Below are positions 8,254 to 16,225 of a stretch of 64,000 bases of DNA, in pieces. Location: assembly GCA_020636225.1 (NCBI GenBank), contig JACJYI010000002.1, positions 186,001 to 250,000 of the forward strand, given 5' to 3'. A model generated the notes under the pieces. The model ran no database searches. It saw nothing but the letters and a program-made list of their open reading frames with translations, and had not been told where the DNA came from. Positions within the stretch are counted from its first letter, which is position 1; every line of letters begins with the position of its first letter. The translations under genes were made by a program, and so were the position numbers. This stretch comes from Lewinellaceae bacterium (lineage in GTDB: Bacteria > Bacteroidota > Bacteroidia > Chitinophagales > Saprospiraceae).

Positions 8254-10791
8254 ATGGTACGACGTTGCATCCTGGTGATTGGTGGCTTGTGGGGAATACT
8301 GTTCCCGTTGGCGGGAGTTGCCCAGATCACGGAAGTGTATGGCCTGGTCCGGGATCAGTTGACCGGGGATATTGTCGAATTTGCTACCATCTACCGGAAG
8401 GGTACCACCATTGCTGTCGAAACGGATGTAGAGGGACGCTATCGGTTGTCTGTCCAACCCAACCGCGCGGATACCCTGATCTGTTCGAGGTTGGGGTATA
8501 AGACGGCGAGTTACGCCTTGCAGGCATTGAATGAAGGCAATCGGCAGCGGGTCGATTTCTATATGGTATCCGAGCAATCGGATGTGGAAGTATTGGTCCA
8601 GGCCAGTCGGATCGAGGAACGCGGGATGATCCGGGAGGATGTCGCCAATCTGCGCCTGTTGCCTTCCACGTCCGGCAATTTTGAGAGCATCCTGCCATCC
8701 ATCGCTTTGGGCGTTTCAACGGGCAGTGGGGGAGAGCTCACCTCCCAATACAATGTGCGCGGGGGGAACTATGACGAGAATCTGGTCTATATCAATGACT
8801 TCGAAGTCTACCGGCCACAATTAATCCGTGCCGGGCAGCAAGAGGGACTTTCCTTCCCGAACATCGACCTGATCCGGGATCTTTCCTTCTCCTCCGGAGG
8901 GTTCGGGGCCAATTACGGAGACAAAATGTCGTCCGTACTGGATATTACCTACAAGCGGCCGGACTCGCTTCGCGCCTCAGTTTCAGCCAGCTTTCTGGGA
9001 GCGACCGCCCATGTCGAGGGCAGTGTCCAGCTGGGCAAGAAGCCCTTCCAGAAGTTGCGGTACCTGGCCGGAGGTCGTTACAAGACCAATCAGTATTTGC
9101 TGAACACCCTGGAAGTGGAGGGAGAATATCTTCCCCAATTCACCGATTTTCAATCCTATCTGACCTATGACGTAAATCGTGACTGGCAGTTGGGGTTACT
9201 GGTCAACCTGAATGACAGCCGCTATCAATATCGTCCCACATCCCGATCTACCGCATTCGGATTTGTGACCTATGCATTGCGTCTCTTTTCTGAATTCGAA
9301 GGTCAGGAGGACGATCGGTTTTCGACCCGGATGGGCGGCGTGTCTGCGACCTATGTGCCGGCGAATGCCAGCCACCCCTTCTTCCTGAAATTCCTGGCGT
9401 CCACTTTTACATCGCGGGAGATCGAAGGCATTGACATCATTGGCAATTACCGGTTGAGTGAGATCGATATCAATCCGGGTTCGGAGAATTTTGAACGGGA
9501 GATCGCCGTATTGGGCACCGGGATCCAACATCAGTATGTCCGAAACCGGCTGGACTTCCAGGTGACCCAGCTGGATCATCACGGGGGGATCGAATGGCCA
9601 TCCTGGATGAGTCGCCAGGGGCATTCCGGTCATTTTCTGGAGTGGGGGGCCACCGTGAAACAGGAAGTGATCCAGGACAGACTGAACGAATGGGAGCGAC
9701 TGGATTCTGCCGGATATTCCTTGCCATATGACCTGGACCAGGTACGCATCTCCTCCGTGATCAAGTCCAGGAATCAGCTCCAGTCATTCAAGTTTTCCGG
9801 GTACCTCCAGCACCAGTGGTCCTACAAGGTGCCCGACCAGATCGACCTTCAAGTCACTGCCGGGGTGCGGGCGGGGTATTGGACATTGAATGGCGAAGGG
9901 TATGTCACCCCGCGCCTGCAGGCGTTGTGGCAGCCGTTGCGGCGATCCCGGCGGACCACCTGGCGACTGGCCACCGGCCTCTATTATCAACCGCCGTTCT
10001 ATCGCGAGTTGCGCGCACTGTCCGGAGTGGTCAATGAGGATGTCCTCGCCCAAAAGTCCTGGCATATCGTCGGCGGTTGGACCTGGGATTTCTTCCTGGG
10101 CCCGAGGAAGGATATCCCCTTCCATTTTACGGCGGAAGCCTACCACAAGCGGTTGTGGGATCTGGTCTCCTATGATGTGGACAATGTCCGGATCCGCTAT
10201 GCCGGAGCCAACAACGCCACGGGATCCGTCACGGGTATCGACCTGCGCATCAATGGGGAATTCGTACCGGATGCCGAATCCTGGATCAATCTGTCGTTCC
10301 TTCGGGCCAGGGAGAGCCTGACCGGTGTCCAGCATCTGGTGCGGGACATCGGTGAACCGGAAGCCACGGAAGTATCCTCCGTCCCTCGACCCTCGGATCA
10401 ATTGATGACCCTCTCCATGTTCTTCCAGGACTACCTGCCCAAGAATAAGAATATTCGGGCCCATGTCCAGTTCAATGTGGGGACCGGATTGCCCTTCGGC
10501 ATACCCAATGACAATGTGATCTATCGCAACACCTATCGGTTTGCACCCTACCATCGACTGGATATCGGCTTCTCGGCCAAGTTGTGGGACCGTCAGTGGG
10601 AAGAACGCCGACCGGCCCATCCTCTCCGGTTCAGCCGGAATACCTGGGTTAGCCTGGAGGTCTTCAATTTACTGGGTGTTCGGAACGAAGCCTCCTACAC
10701 CTGGATCAAGACGGTGTACAATACCCAATATGGCGTTCCCAACTATCTGACCAGCCGTCGGTTGAATCTGAGGTTGCGGATGGACTTCTAG
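8254..10791 (+). CDS. TonB-dependent receptor with carboxypeptidase-like regulatory domain
   Basis: Outer-membrane beta-barrel receptor of 845 residues, probably for active uptake of an unknown ligand. ATG 8254 gives a clean signal peptide (MVRRCILVIGGLWGILFPLAGVAQ, split here by the 20-residue limit as MVRRCILVIGG and LWGILFPLAGVAQ). A TTG start at 8227 is possible in frame but adds an unlikely leader. Residues of about 27-105 form a CarboxypepD_reg-like beta sandwich (VYGLVRDQLTGDIVEFATIY). The plug follows, with SQYNVRGGNYDENLVYINDF and the block GGFGANYGDKMSSVLDI. The remaining 550 residues are barrel strands ending in LRLRMDF with a terminal Phe. No SusD partner is adjacent, so this is not a standard polysaccharide utilisation pair. 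It begins right after rpe. Confidence 0.8.
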   Translation: MVRRCILVIGGLWGILFPLAGVAQITEVYGLVRDQLTGDIVEFATIYRKGTTIAVETDVEGRYRLSVQPNRADTLICSRLGYKTASYALQALNEGNRQRVDFYMVSEQSDVEVLVQASRIEERGMIREDVANLRLLPSTSGNFESILPSIALGVSTGSGGELTSQYNVRGGNYDENLVYINDFEVYRPQLIRAGQQEGLSFPNIDLIRDLSFSSGGFGANYGDKMSSVLDITYKRPDSLRASVSASFLGATAHVEGSVQLGKKPFQKLRYLAGGRYKTNQYLLNTLEVEGEYLPQFTDFQSYLTYDVNRDWQLGLLVNLNDSRYQYRPTSRSTAFGFVTYALRLFSEFEGQEDDRFSTRMGGVSATYVPANASHPFFLKFLASTFTSREIEGIDIIGNYRLSEIDINPGSENFEREIAVLGTGIQHQYVRNRLDFQVTQLDHHGGIEWPSWMSRQGHSGHFLEWGATVKQEVIQDRLNEWERLDSAGYSLPYDLDQVRISSVIKSRNQLQSFKFSGYLQHQWSYKVPDQIDLQVTAGVRAGYWTLNGEGYVTPRLQALWQPLRRSRRTTWRLATGLYYQPPFYRELRALSGVVNEDVLAQKSWHIVGGWTWDFFLGPRKDIPFHFTAEAYHKRLWDLVSYDVDNVRIRYAGANNATGSVTGIDLRINGEFVPDAESWINLSFLRARESLTGVQHLVRDIGEPEATEVSSVPRPSDQLMTLSMFFQDYLPKNKNIRAHVQFNVGTGLPFGIPNDNVIYRNTYRFAPYHRLDIGFSAKLWDRQWEERRPAHPLRFSRNTWVSLEVFNLLGVRNEASYTWIKTVYNTQYGVPNYLTSRRLNLRLRMDF

Positions 10792-11969
10792 GGGGCCTGG
10801 AGCACCGCGATGAAAAACCCGTCATAACCGAACTCATCCGGAAGCAGTTGGGCTTCTTCGATCAGGGAAAAGGATGGGTGGTCCGCCAGGAAGCGTTTGA
10901 TCTGGTCCTGGTTCTCCTCCCTGAAGATACTGCAGGTGGCATAGACCATTCGGGCACCGGGTTTGCAGACCGGTGCATACTGGTCCAGGATGGTCCTTTG
11001 GAGGCCGAGGCATCTGTCCAGCAGTTCCTGGTCGATACGCCACTTGGCATCCGGATTCCGTCGCAGGACACCTGATCCTGTGCAGGGGACATCGAGCAGT
11101 ACCCGGTCAGCAGATCCATGCAGGCGTTTGACCGATTTTGTGTCCGTGGAGATCTTGGTCTGGATGTTATCCAGGCCGGCGCGGCTGGCTCTTTGCCGGA
11201 GTTCTTTGAGTTTCCACTCATCCGGATCCAGCGCTATGATCTGCCCCCGATTGGCCATCAAGCCAGCGATCTGCAAGGTTTTTCCTCCTGCTCCGGCGCA
11301 ACCGTCCACCACGCGCTGGCCCGGCTGCGGGTCCAGTGCGGTGGCCACTTGCTGGGAGGCAAAGTCCTGCACTTCAAACCAGCCATCCCGGAAGGCGGGA
11401 AGACGAAAAACATTGGCTCGACGGGTCAGTCGGATGGCAAGAGGCGCAAGGATCTCCGCTTCAAGACCGACCTTCAAAAGAGCTTGCATGACCTCGGTAG
11501 CTGTGGCTTTTACGGGATTGACCCTCAAGATGACATCTGCCGGTTGGTTCAGTGCATGAAGAAGGTCAGGCCATCGGTCACCGTAGTTCGTGCGGCCTTT
11601 TTCATCCATCCAGTCGGATATGGATTCGCGAACAGCGAGGGGGCAGTCGGGTGCATCCCAGTCGTAGGGAGGCTCAGGGAGGTGGTGCCATTCTTCCCAG
11701 TCGGGCAGCTCGTATCCCACTGATCGCAGGTGCCAGCCGATCACGTTCGGCCAGTAGATCGGGGGTTTCGCCGGGTCGGCATAACGCCGAAGATATCGCA
11801 GGATATCATAGGTGGTCTCTGCCACGAAGGACCGGTCCCGGGAACCCCACTGCGGGGATTGTTTGAATAATCGAGCCAGGACCTTGTCGGCAGGGTAAGG
11901 ACGTTCAACGATGTCGCGCAGGGCCTGGTCGACAGCGCGTACCAGGTTGGGGTAGAGCTTCATGGACAT
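10788..11969 (-). CDS. RsmB/NOP-family RNA (cytosine-5) methyltransferase
   Basis: SAM-dependent methylation of cytosine C5 in rRNA or tRNA. The protein of 393 residues has motif I DGCAGAGGKTLQIA near residue 222, motif IV DVPCTGSGVLRRNPD near residue 292 and motif VI YATCS near residue 344. The two cysteines in PCTGSG and TCS are those that release and attack the base. The N-terminal 150 residues resemble the NusB-like or adaptor region of Bacteroidota members. I chose ATG 11969 (MSMKLYPN), because a -7 box ends only 4 bases upstream. The frame is open up to 12047, but a longer form would run through that box. ATG 11963 is an alternative start. The stop overlaps that of the convergent receptor gene in the palindrome CTAG. 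Confidence 0.85.
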   Translation of the reverse strand: MSMKLYPNLVRAVDQALRDIVERPYPADKVLARLFKQSPQWGSRDRSFVAETTYDILRYLRRYADPAKPPIYWPNVIGWHLRSVGYELPDWEEWHHLPEPPYDWDAPDCPLAVRESISDWMDEKGRTNYGDRWPDLLHALNQPADVILRVNPVKATATEVMQALLKVGLEAEILAPLAIRLTRRANVFRLPAFRDGWFEVQDFASQQVATALDPQPGQRVVDGCAGAGGKTLQIAGLMANRGQIIALDPDEWKLKELRQRASRAGLDNIQTKISTDTKSVKRLHGSADRVLLDVPCTGSGVLRRNPDAKWRIDQELLDRCLGLQRTILDQYAPVCKPGARMVYATCSIFREENQDQIKRFLADHPSFSLIEEAQLLPDEFGYDGFFIAVLQAP

Positions 11970-11973
11970 GTTG

Positions 11974-11981
11974 CGAAAGTA
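11974..11981 (-). promoter_or_regulatory. -7 box for the RNA methyltransferase gene
   Basis: Minus-strand TACTTTCG (TAnnTTCG), only 4 bases before ATG 11969. This spacing would give a leaderless or nearly leaderless mRNA. Confidence 0.5.
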
Positions 11982-12074
11982 GCGGGAATGCTTCCAAATC
12001 CGACCATTTTCAGGTCTTTCCGGGTCGCAAATGGAAAATTTGCTCAATGTCTGGTAAGAGAATAGAAAATAACT

Positions 12075-12082
12075 TACCTTTG
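12075..12082 (+). promoter_or_regulatory. -7 box for rpsP
   Basis: TACCTTTG, an exact consensus match, 69 bases before ATG 12152. It implies a leader of roughly 65 bases for the ribosomal protein gene. Confidence 0.6.
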
Positions 12083-12151
12083 CACCCGCTTGAAATCTGT
12101 CGTCCGCTTGTCGGATTATCAGATTATGGTCTTACCTAACGAAATCGGAAC

Positions 12152-12829
12152 ATGGCCGTTAAAATGAGATTACAGCGCCACGGGCGCAAACAGAATCCTT
12201 ACTTCAAGATCGTGATTGCCGACGCGCGTTCACCGCGGGATGGTAAATACATCGAACGTTTGGGATTCTACAACCCAATGACTACCCCGGCAACGATCGA
12301 GATCGATCGGGACAAAGCACTGGATTGGCTGAACAAAGGTGCGCAGCCGACAGATACGGTGCGTGCGATTCTACGCTACAAGGGTGTGATGTTCAAGAAG
12401 CACCTTCTTCGGGGAGTAGCCAAGGGCGCGATGACCCTGGAAGAGGCAGAAGTGAAGTGGCAGGAGTTTATCCGTGAGAAGGAAGGAAAAGTCCTGGCTC
12501 GGAAGAAAGCTGTTGCTGATGAGAAGCAGGAGTTCCTGAAGGCGATGTCAGGTACCGCCAAGCCGGTAGCTGCGCCTGTTGTTGAGGAGGCGCCTGCTGT
12601 TGAAGAAGCACCTGCTGCTGAAGAAGCGCCTGCTGCTGAAGAGGCGCCTGCTGTTGAAGAAGCACCTGCTGCTGAAGAGGCACCTGCTGCTGAAGAGGCA
12701 CCTGCTGCTGAAGAGGCACCTGCTGCTGAAGAAGCGCCTGCTGCTGAGGAAGCGCCTGCTGCTGAGGAAGCGCCCGCCGCTGAAGAAGCGCCCGCTGCTG
12801 AAGAGGAATCCAAGGAACCGGAGGCTTGA
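12152..12829 (+). CDS. rpsP: Small ribosomal subunit protein bS16 with long Glu/Ala/Pro tail
   Basis: The first 80 or so residues are a standard S16 (MAVKMRLQRHGRKQNPYFKI, then ADARSPRDGKYIERLGFYNP). S16 helps 30S assembly by binding 16S rRNA. The total of 225 residues is well over twice the usual 80-90. After a helical linker up to about residue 140, the tail is made of 12 copies of the hexapeptide EEAPAA or EEAPAV and ends ESKEPEA. Acidic Ala/Pro-rich S16 tails occur in other Bacteroidota, but this one is long and almost perfectly periodic. A promoter lies upstream and a strong terminator downstream. It is apparently monocistronic: the usual rimM and trmD partners are not adjacent. Confidence 0.95.
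   Translation: MAVKMRLQRHGRKQNPYFKIVIADARSPRDGKYIERLGFYNPMTTPATIEIDRDKALDWLNKGAQPTDTVRAILRYKGVMFKKHLLRGVAKGAMTLEEAEVKWQEFIREKEGKVLARKKAVADEKQEFLKAMSGTAKPVAAPVVEEAPAVEEAPAAEEAPAAEEAPAVEEAPAAEEAPAAEEAPAAEEAPAAEEAPAAEEAPAAEEAPAAEEAPAAEEESKEPEA
12584..12799 (+). repeat. 12 tandem 18-bp units in the rpsP tail
   Basis: Each unit encodes Glu-Glu-Ala-Pro-Ala-Ala (or -Val in units 1 and 4). Bases 12584-12799 contain 12 complete units, with third-position changes only (gaa/gag, gca/gcg, cct/ccc). The near identity suggests recent expansion by slippage or unequal crossing-over. Confidence 0.9.
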
Positions 12830-12858
12830 TCTCTGGTTTTCTGCAAGGTGATAAAAGG

Positions 12859-12887
12859 CCCCGTCTTGTTGAGACGGGGTTTTTTTA
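12859..12887 (+). terminator. Intrinsic terminator of rpsP
   Basis: CCCCGTCT (12859-12866) pairs with AGACGGGG (12872-12879) around a 5-base loop, followed by eight T. Confidence 0.92.
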
Positions 12888-12908
12888 TGTTGGCGCCTGA
12901 ACTTTTCT

Positions 12909-12916
12909 TACCTTCG
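12909..12916 (+). promoter_or_regulatory. Putative -7 box for the 13006 gene
   Basis: TACCTTCG, 89 bases before ATG 13006. It would give a leader of about 85 bases that contains the hairpin at 12942-12973. Confidence 0.45.
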
Positions 12917-12941
12917 CCATCCGGAAAGACATCTTCTTTGG

Positions 12942-12973
12942 AACCTGGCCGCCTTGAAAAGGGCTGCCAGGTT
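12942..12973 (+). promoter_or_regulatory. Leader hairpin with GAAA tetraloop
   Basis: AACCTGGC (12942-12949) pairs with GCCAGGTT (12966-12973). Inside, after one C/U mismatch, GCCTT (12951-12955) pairs with AGGGC (12960-12964) through one G-U pair and closes on a GAAA loop. No T-run follows, so it is not a terminator. Confidence 0.55.
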
Positions 12974-13005
12974 TCGCGTAATAAGAACGTATTAATTCTA
13001 CCATC

Positions 13006-14403
13006 ATGGTTATTGCACTTGACAAATCCTATCAGGACGCTCTGGATGATCTGATTCAGCAGATCCAGGCATCAGAAGAATTGGCAACCTATCTGGAAAC
13101 GGAGGAGGAAGAGGCCTATCAGGCACTGCGGGAAGTCTATGAGGGATTGCTGGCCGAGCTCTATCGCATGGTCGCGGTGAATGATCCACTGCAAATCACC
13201 AGTTTGGAGGTGGCCATGCTGGATGAACGCCTGGAGGGATTGTATCTCCCCAAGATCCTCGGATTCTCCGTCCTTCGTGGAGCGATCACGGATGATTACC
13301 GGTATTACTATCCCCAGGAGCAGTTCAAGACCATCTTGCTGGCCATCTGTCATTCTTCCAATTTCGAATGGATCCGAAAGCGGACCGGCCAGACCATTCA
13401 GATCGGATTTGGCCTCAGTTCGGATATCTGGGTGACCAACCTCATTCAGGAGATCAGTAACAAGAAGATCAGGCAGTTCCTGGAAGCGCAGAAGATCGAA
13501 CGATATCACGATCTCGAGCCGCGACGGGATGCATACCGGCGTTATGCAGGTCAGTTTCGTGATGAGATCTTCTTCACAGCTGATTTTCCCACCAATCTGC
13601 CCGATCTGAAACGATATTTCCCCTCCTTGCGGAATTTCCTCGGCAGACGTATCCAGTTGGACCTGAATAATGAATCCATCCTGGAGCCGATCTATGACCT
13701 GGTCAGGAACAAGGAATTTCAGGGGGCCTATGAGCACAACTATCTGCTGGCGATGTTCCTCAACTTTTTCGATGCGCCTGAGGAATCCAAGAAGCAGGCC
13801 GGCAATATCTTCAATCAGCTTCGCAAACAGGACCCGGAGTTCAATGAACATTACTTTGGTATTCTTACGGAGTTGCATCACAGCCAGTATGAAGTGTCCT
13901 CCGGCAGTGACCGACAGGTGGCCAGTATCGTGGATAGCAAGATCAAGGACGATATCGCCGACTACTATGCCCTGATTGAATTGGTGCACAGCAAAGGGTA
14001 TGTCCACCAGGATGCCATCGAGGCCATTCAGCAGTTCTATGGCCAGCACCAGGGTGTCAGCAAGGTCAATGAATGTGTCCGATTAACGGTATTTCGTCAG
14101 TTGAGGAAATTCATTGCCAACCTGGAGCCTGCCGACTATCCTGAGCTTTTCGAGATCAGCAAGATCTACGCGGCCTATTTTCAGATTTTTGACAACGAGC
14201 ATTTCAAGCAGGATGTCAAGGACCTGAACATGGCATATGTGAAGAAGCTGATCAAGACGTTTACAGATAAGCGGGGAAAAGACTATCAGGATATCAAGCG
14301 CTTTGTCCAGGCTACCTTTACCGATCTCGGCTTCCTGACAGACAAGGAGGTCGTGGAACTGTTCAAGAGTCGCCGGAAGAAGAAGGCTGTGGCAGAGGAA
14401 TAG
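13006..14403 (+). CDS. Conserved-looking helical protein of unknown function
   Basis: 465 residues, no signal peptide and no membrane segment, so cytoplasmic. Composition and periodicity suggest an almost entirely alpha-helical fold. Charged or aromatic helices recur throughout, such as DDLIQQIQASEELATYLET near residue 14 and LRNFLGRRIQLDLNNESILEP in the middle, and a basic C-terminus contains KSRRKKKAVAEE. I recognise no domain. Codon usage looks like that of its neighbours, so it is probably resident. It has its own promoter and hairpin leader after the rpsP terminator. It is followed by the convergent response regulator, 20 bases away. Confidence 0.7.
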   Translation: MVIALDKSYQDALDDLIQQIQASEELATYLETEEEEAYQALREVYEGLLAELYRMVAVNDPLQITSLEVAMLDERLEGLYLPKILGFSVLRGAITDDYRYYYPQEQFKTILLAICHSSNFEWIRKRTGQTIQIGFGLSSDIWVTNLIQEISNKKIRQFLEAQKIERYHDLEPRRDAYRRYAGQFRDEIFFTADFPTNLPDLKRYFPSLRNFLGRRIQLDLNNESILEPIYDLVRNKEFQGAYEHNYLLAMFLNFFDAPEESKKQAGNIFNQLRKQDPEFNEHYFGILTELHHSQYEVSSGSDRQVASIVDSKIKDDIADYYALIELVHSKGYVHQDAIEAIQQFYGQHQGVSKVNECVRLTVFRQLRKFIANLEPADYPELFEISKIYAAYFQIFDNEHFKQDVKDLNMAYVKKLIKTFTDKRGKDYQDIKRFVQATFTDLGFLTDKEVVELFKSRRKKKAVAEE

Positions 14404-14423
14404 GCGATCCCGGCAGATCGTGT

Positions 14424-15119
14424 TCAGGGCGTAAACTTGTATCCGAACCCTCGAATCGAATGGAAATGTCGGGGCGATCGGTGATCAGTTTCGAAGTACT
14501 TGCGGAAACTGAGGATGAAGTTGTCAATGGTTCGTGTTGACGGTGCTACCTCGTACCCCCAGACAATATGAAGGATCTGTTGCCGGGAGACGGCTTCATT
14601 GCTGCGGTCGATCAACAATCGGAGCAACGCCACTTCCTTTCGGGTCAGTTCGATCGTTCCCTGGTTCGTTTTCGCCTCGAAAGCTGAAAAATCGATCCGG
14701 TAGGGGCCAAATTCATAGATGTCCTCCGGTTCCGGTTTGTTCGCTGATTGCGGATACCTTCTGAGCAGGTTGGCAATGCGCAACAGCAACTCCTCCAGGT
14801 GAAACGGTTTGGTCAGGTAGTCATCCGCGCCGGTCCTCAATCCGATGATGCGATCTTCGGGAGTGTCACGCGCCGTCAGCAACATGATGGGGACAGTCCG
14901 GTCCGTCAGTCGAAAATGTGCACACAGGTCCAGTCCGGACAGGCCGGGCAGCATAATGTCCAGGAGGATCAGATCAAATCGCTGGGACTGGAATAGATCG
15001 ATCGCCTTCTGGGCATCGTCAGCCAAGGTCACCTGGTAGCCCTCCAATTCCAGATTCAGGGCCAGGGATTCACGGATACTGGCTTCATCCTCGACAATCA
15101 GGATATGCTGATTCATCAT
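14424..15119 (-). CDS. OmpR/PhoB-family response regulator
   Basis: 231 residues. The receiver domain (about 1-120) has the acidic pair in IVEDEASIRESLALN, the phospho-acceptor Asp in DLILLDIMLPG (near residue 53), and Lys in YLTKPFHLEEL. The C-terminal winged helix (about 130-231) has the transactivation-loop region IELTRKEVALLRLL and RTIDNFILSFRKYFE, typical of OmpR/PhoB DNA-binding domains. Its start codon overlaps the stop of the kinase gene by ATGA, so the two form one two-component operon read kinase first. The signal and regulon are unknown. Confidence 0.92.
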   Translation of the reverse strand: MMNQHILIVEDEASIRESLALNLELEGYQVTLADDAQKAIDLFQSQRFDLILLDIMLPGLSGLDLCAHFRLTDRTVPIMLLTARDTPEDRIIGLRTGADDYLTKPFHLEELLLRIANLLRRYPQSANKPEPEDIYEFGPYRIDFSAFEAKTNQGTIELTRKEVALLRLLIDRSNEAVSRQQILHIVWGYEVAPSTRTIDNFILSFRKYFETDHRSPRHFHSIRGFGYKFTP

Positions 15120-16096
15120 ATGGGCAATTGGATGTGAAAGCAGGTGCCATTGGGAATGTTCTCCATCAGGCGGATCTGTCCATGGTTCTGCCGCACGATC
15201 TCACGAACCAGGTAGAGGCCCAATCCCGTGCCCTGGGAGGCCCGGGTCTCCTCGTTGCCGATCCGATAGAACATGTCGAAAATACGACTTCGCTCGGCAA
15301 CGGGGATTCCGGGTCCGGTATCAGAAACCTCCAGTCGCAGCCATGTGCCGGAAGTGCTCAGGCTGGCCACCACAGGTTGATCGGAAGGACTGTACATGGC
15401 GGCATTATCGGTCAGGTTGCGAAAGATGATATCCAGGCCTGGCCAGTCGGCCAGGATCTCCTGCTCAGGGTTGGCGTCGAGGCGGAGATCCAGGGCCCGG
15501 TCAGGCCAGTGGTTCTTCCATTCCTGTTGCCATTGCGTGATCACGTTCTTCAGAAGGCGAGGTTGAGGTTGAGCCATGTACTTCTTTTCCAGCCGGGCAG
15601 CCAGTAGCAGGTGATTCACTGTGTTGCTCAATCGGTCGGATTCGCGAATGGAGGATTGGACCAGCCTCTCCAGTTGCTCCCGGGTCAGCGTGCGCTTTTG
15701 TATCGTCTCAAAGGCAAGCCGCATGGCGGTGAGCGGCGTTTTCAGTTCATGGGTGATGGACAGGAGAAAATTGCGTTGTTGGCGAAATACGCGTTGCTCC
15801 TGTACATAGGATCGGAAGATCAGCCAGATACCGATGGAAATGCTGATCAGGATAAAGAGCGACTCGCCGATGATCATGAGACGTTGTCGCTTGTACTTGG
15901 CCAGCAGCTGCTCGGTATCCGGAAACCCCTGGCTTCCCGGCACAGGGTAGAGGTCGTAGAACTCGCGCAGTCGCAGGTCGGCCTGGTACAGCGATTCATT
16001 CTTCTGAATGAGCAGGACACTCCACCAGATCAGGGCAAGTACGATATAGCCGGCGATGACGATGGCCAGGATGCGCAGATACTGTTTCATGATCAT
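15116..16096 (-). CDS. Sensor histidine kinase (HisKA type)
   Basis: 326 residues. The first membrane helix lies at about 7-30 and the second near 75-95 (ESLFILISISIGIWLIFRSY), enclosing a small periplasmic loop of about 45 residues. The phospho-acceptor His is in LLSITHELKTPLTAMRLA (near residue 115). The ATPase domain shows the N box in NLTDNAAMYSP, the G1 box DTGPGIP and the G2 box GTGLGLYLVREIV. There is no HAMP domain. It forms an ATGA-overlapping pair with the regulator at 14424-15119. ATG 16090 is an alternative start two codons in. The -7 box is at 16107-16114. Confidence 0.92.
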   Translation of the reverse strand: MIMKQYLRILAIVIAGYIVLALIWWSVLLIQKNESLYQADLRLREFYDLYPVPGSQGFPDTEQLLAKYKRQRLMIIGESLFILISISIGIWLIFRSYVQEQRVFRQQRNFLLSITHELKTPLTAMRLAFETIQKRTLTREQLERLVQSSIRESDRLSNTVNHLLLAARLEKKYMAQPQPRLLKNVITQWQQEWKNHWPDRALDLRLDANPEQEILADWPGLDIIFRNLTDNAAMYSPSDQPVVASLSTSGTWLRLEVSDTGPGIPVAERSRIFDMFYRIGNEETRASQGTGLGLYLVREIVRQNHGQIRLMENIPNGTCFHIQLPI

Positions 16097-16106
16097 TGAG
16101 TCGGCC

Positions 16107-16114
16107 CAAAGGTA
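16107..16114 (-). promoter_or_regulatory. -7 box for the two-component operon
   Basis: Minus-strand TACCTTTG, exact consensus, 10 bases before ATG 16096. Confidence 0.6.
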
Positions 16115-16193
16115 GTCCAGACAGCGAAGGCCTTGGAGGACTTTCTGAATTTCTTATCTTTCCTCAACGTCTGACTACCCGAAGTGGTTGAAC

Positions 16194-16201
16194 TACCTTT
16201 G
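16194..16201 (+). promoter_or_regulatory. -7 box for the HU-CCDC81/SPOR gene
   Basis: TACCTTTG, exact consensus, 24 bases before ATG 16226. It lies inside the longer GTG-initiated frame (16184), which argues for the ATG start. Confidence 0.6.
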
Positions 16202-16225
16202 TCCGGTGAATACTTGAAACTGAAT

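Noticed and set aside
12584..12799. Possible CRISPR array
   Set aside because: The units are contiguous, have no spacers, and encode the in-frame tail of S16.
12376..12846. Antisense ORF of Ser/Ala repeats
   Set aside because: It is the reverse complement of the rpsP tail repeat and only reflects that periodicity.
13072..14049. Minus-strand ORF of 325 residues opposite the 13006 gene
   Set aside because: Lacks a credible start or composition; the plus-strand frame is continuous, with a promoter and leader.
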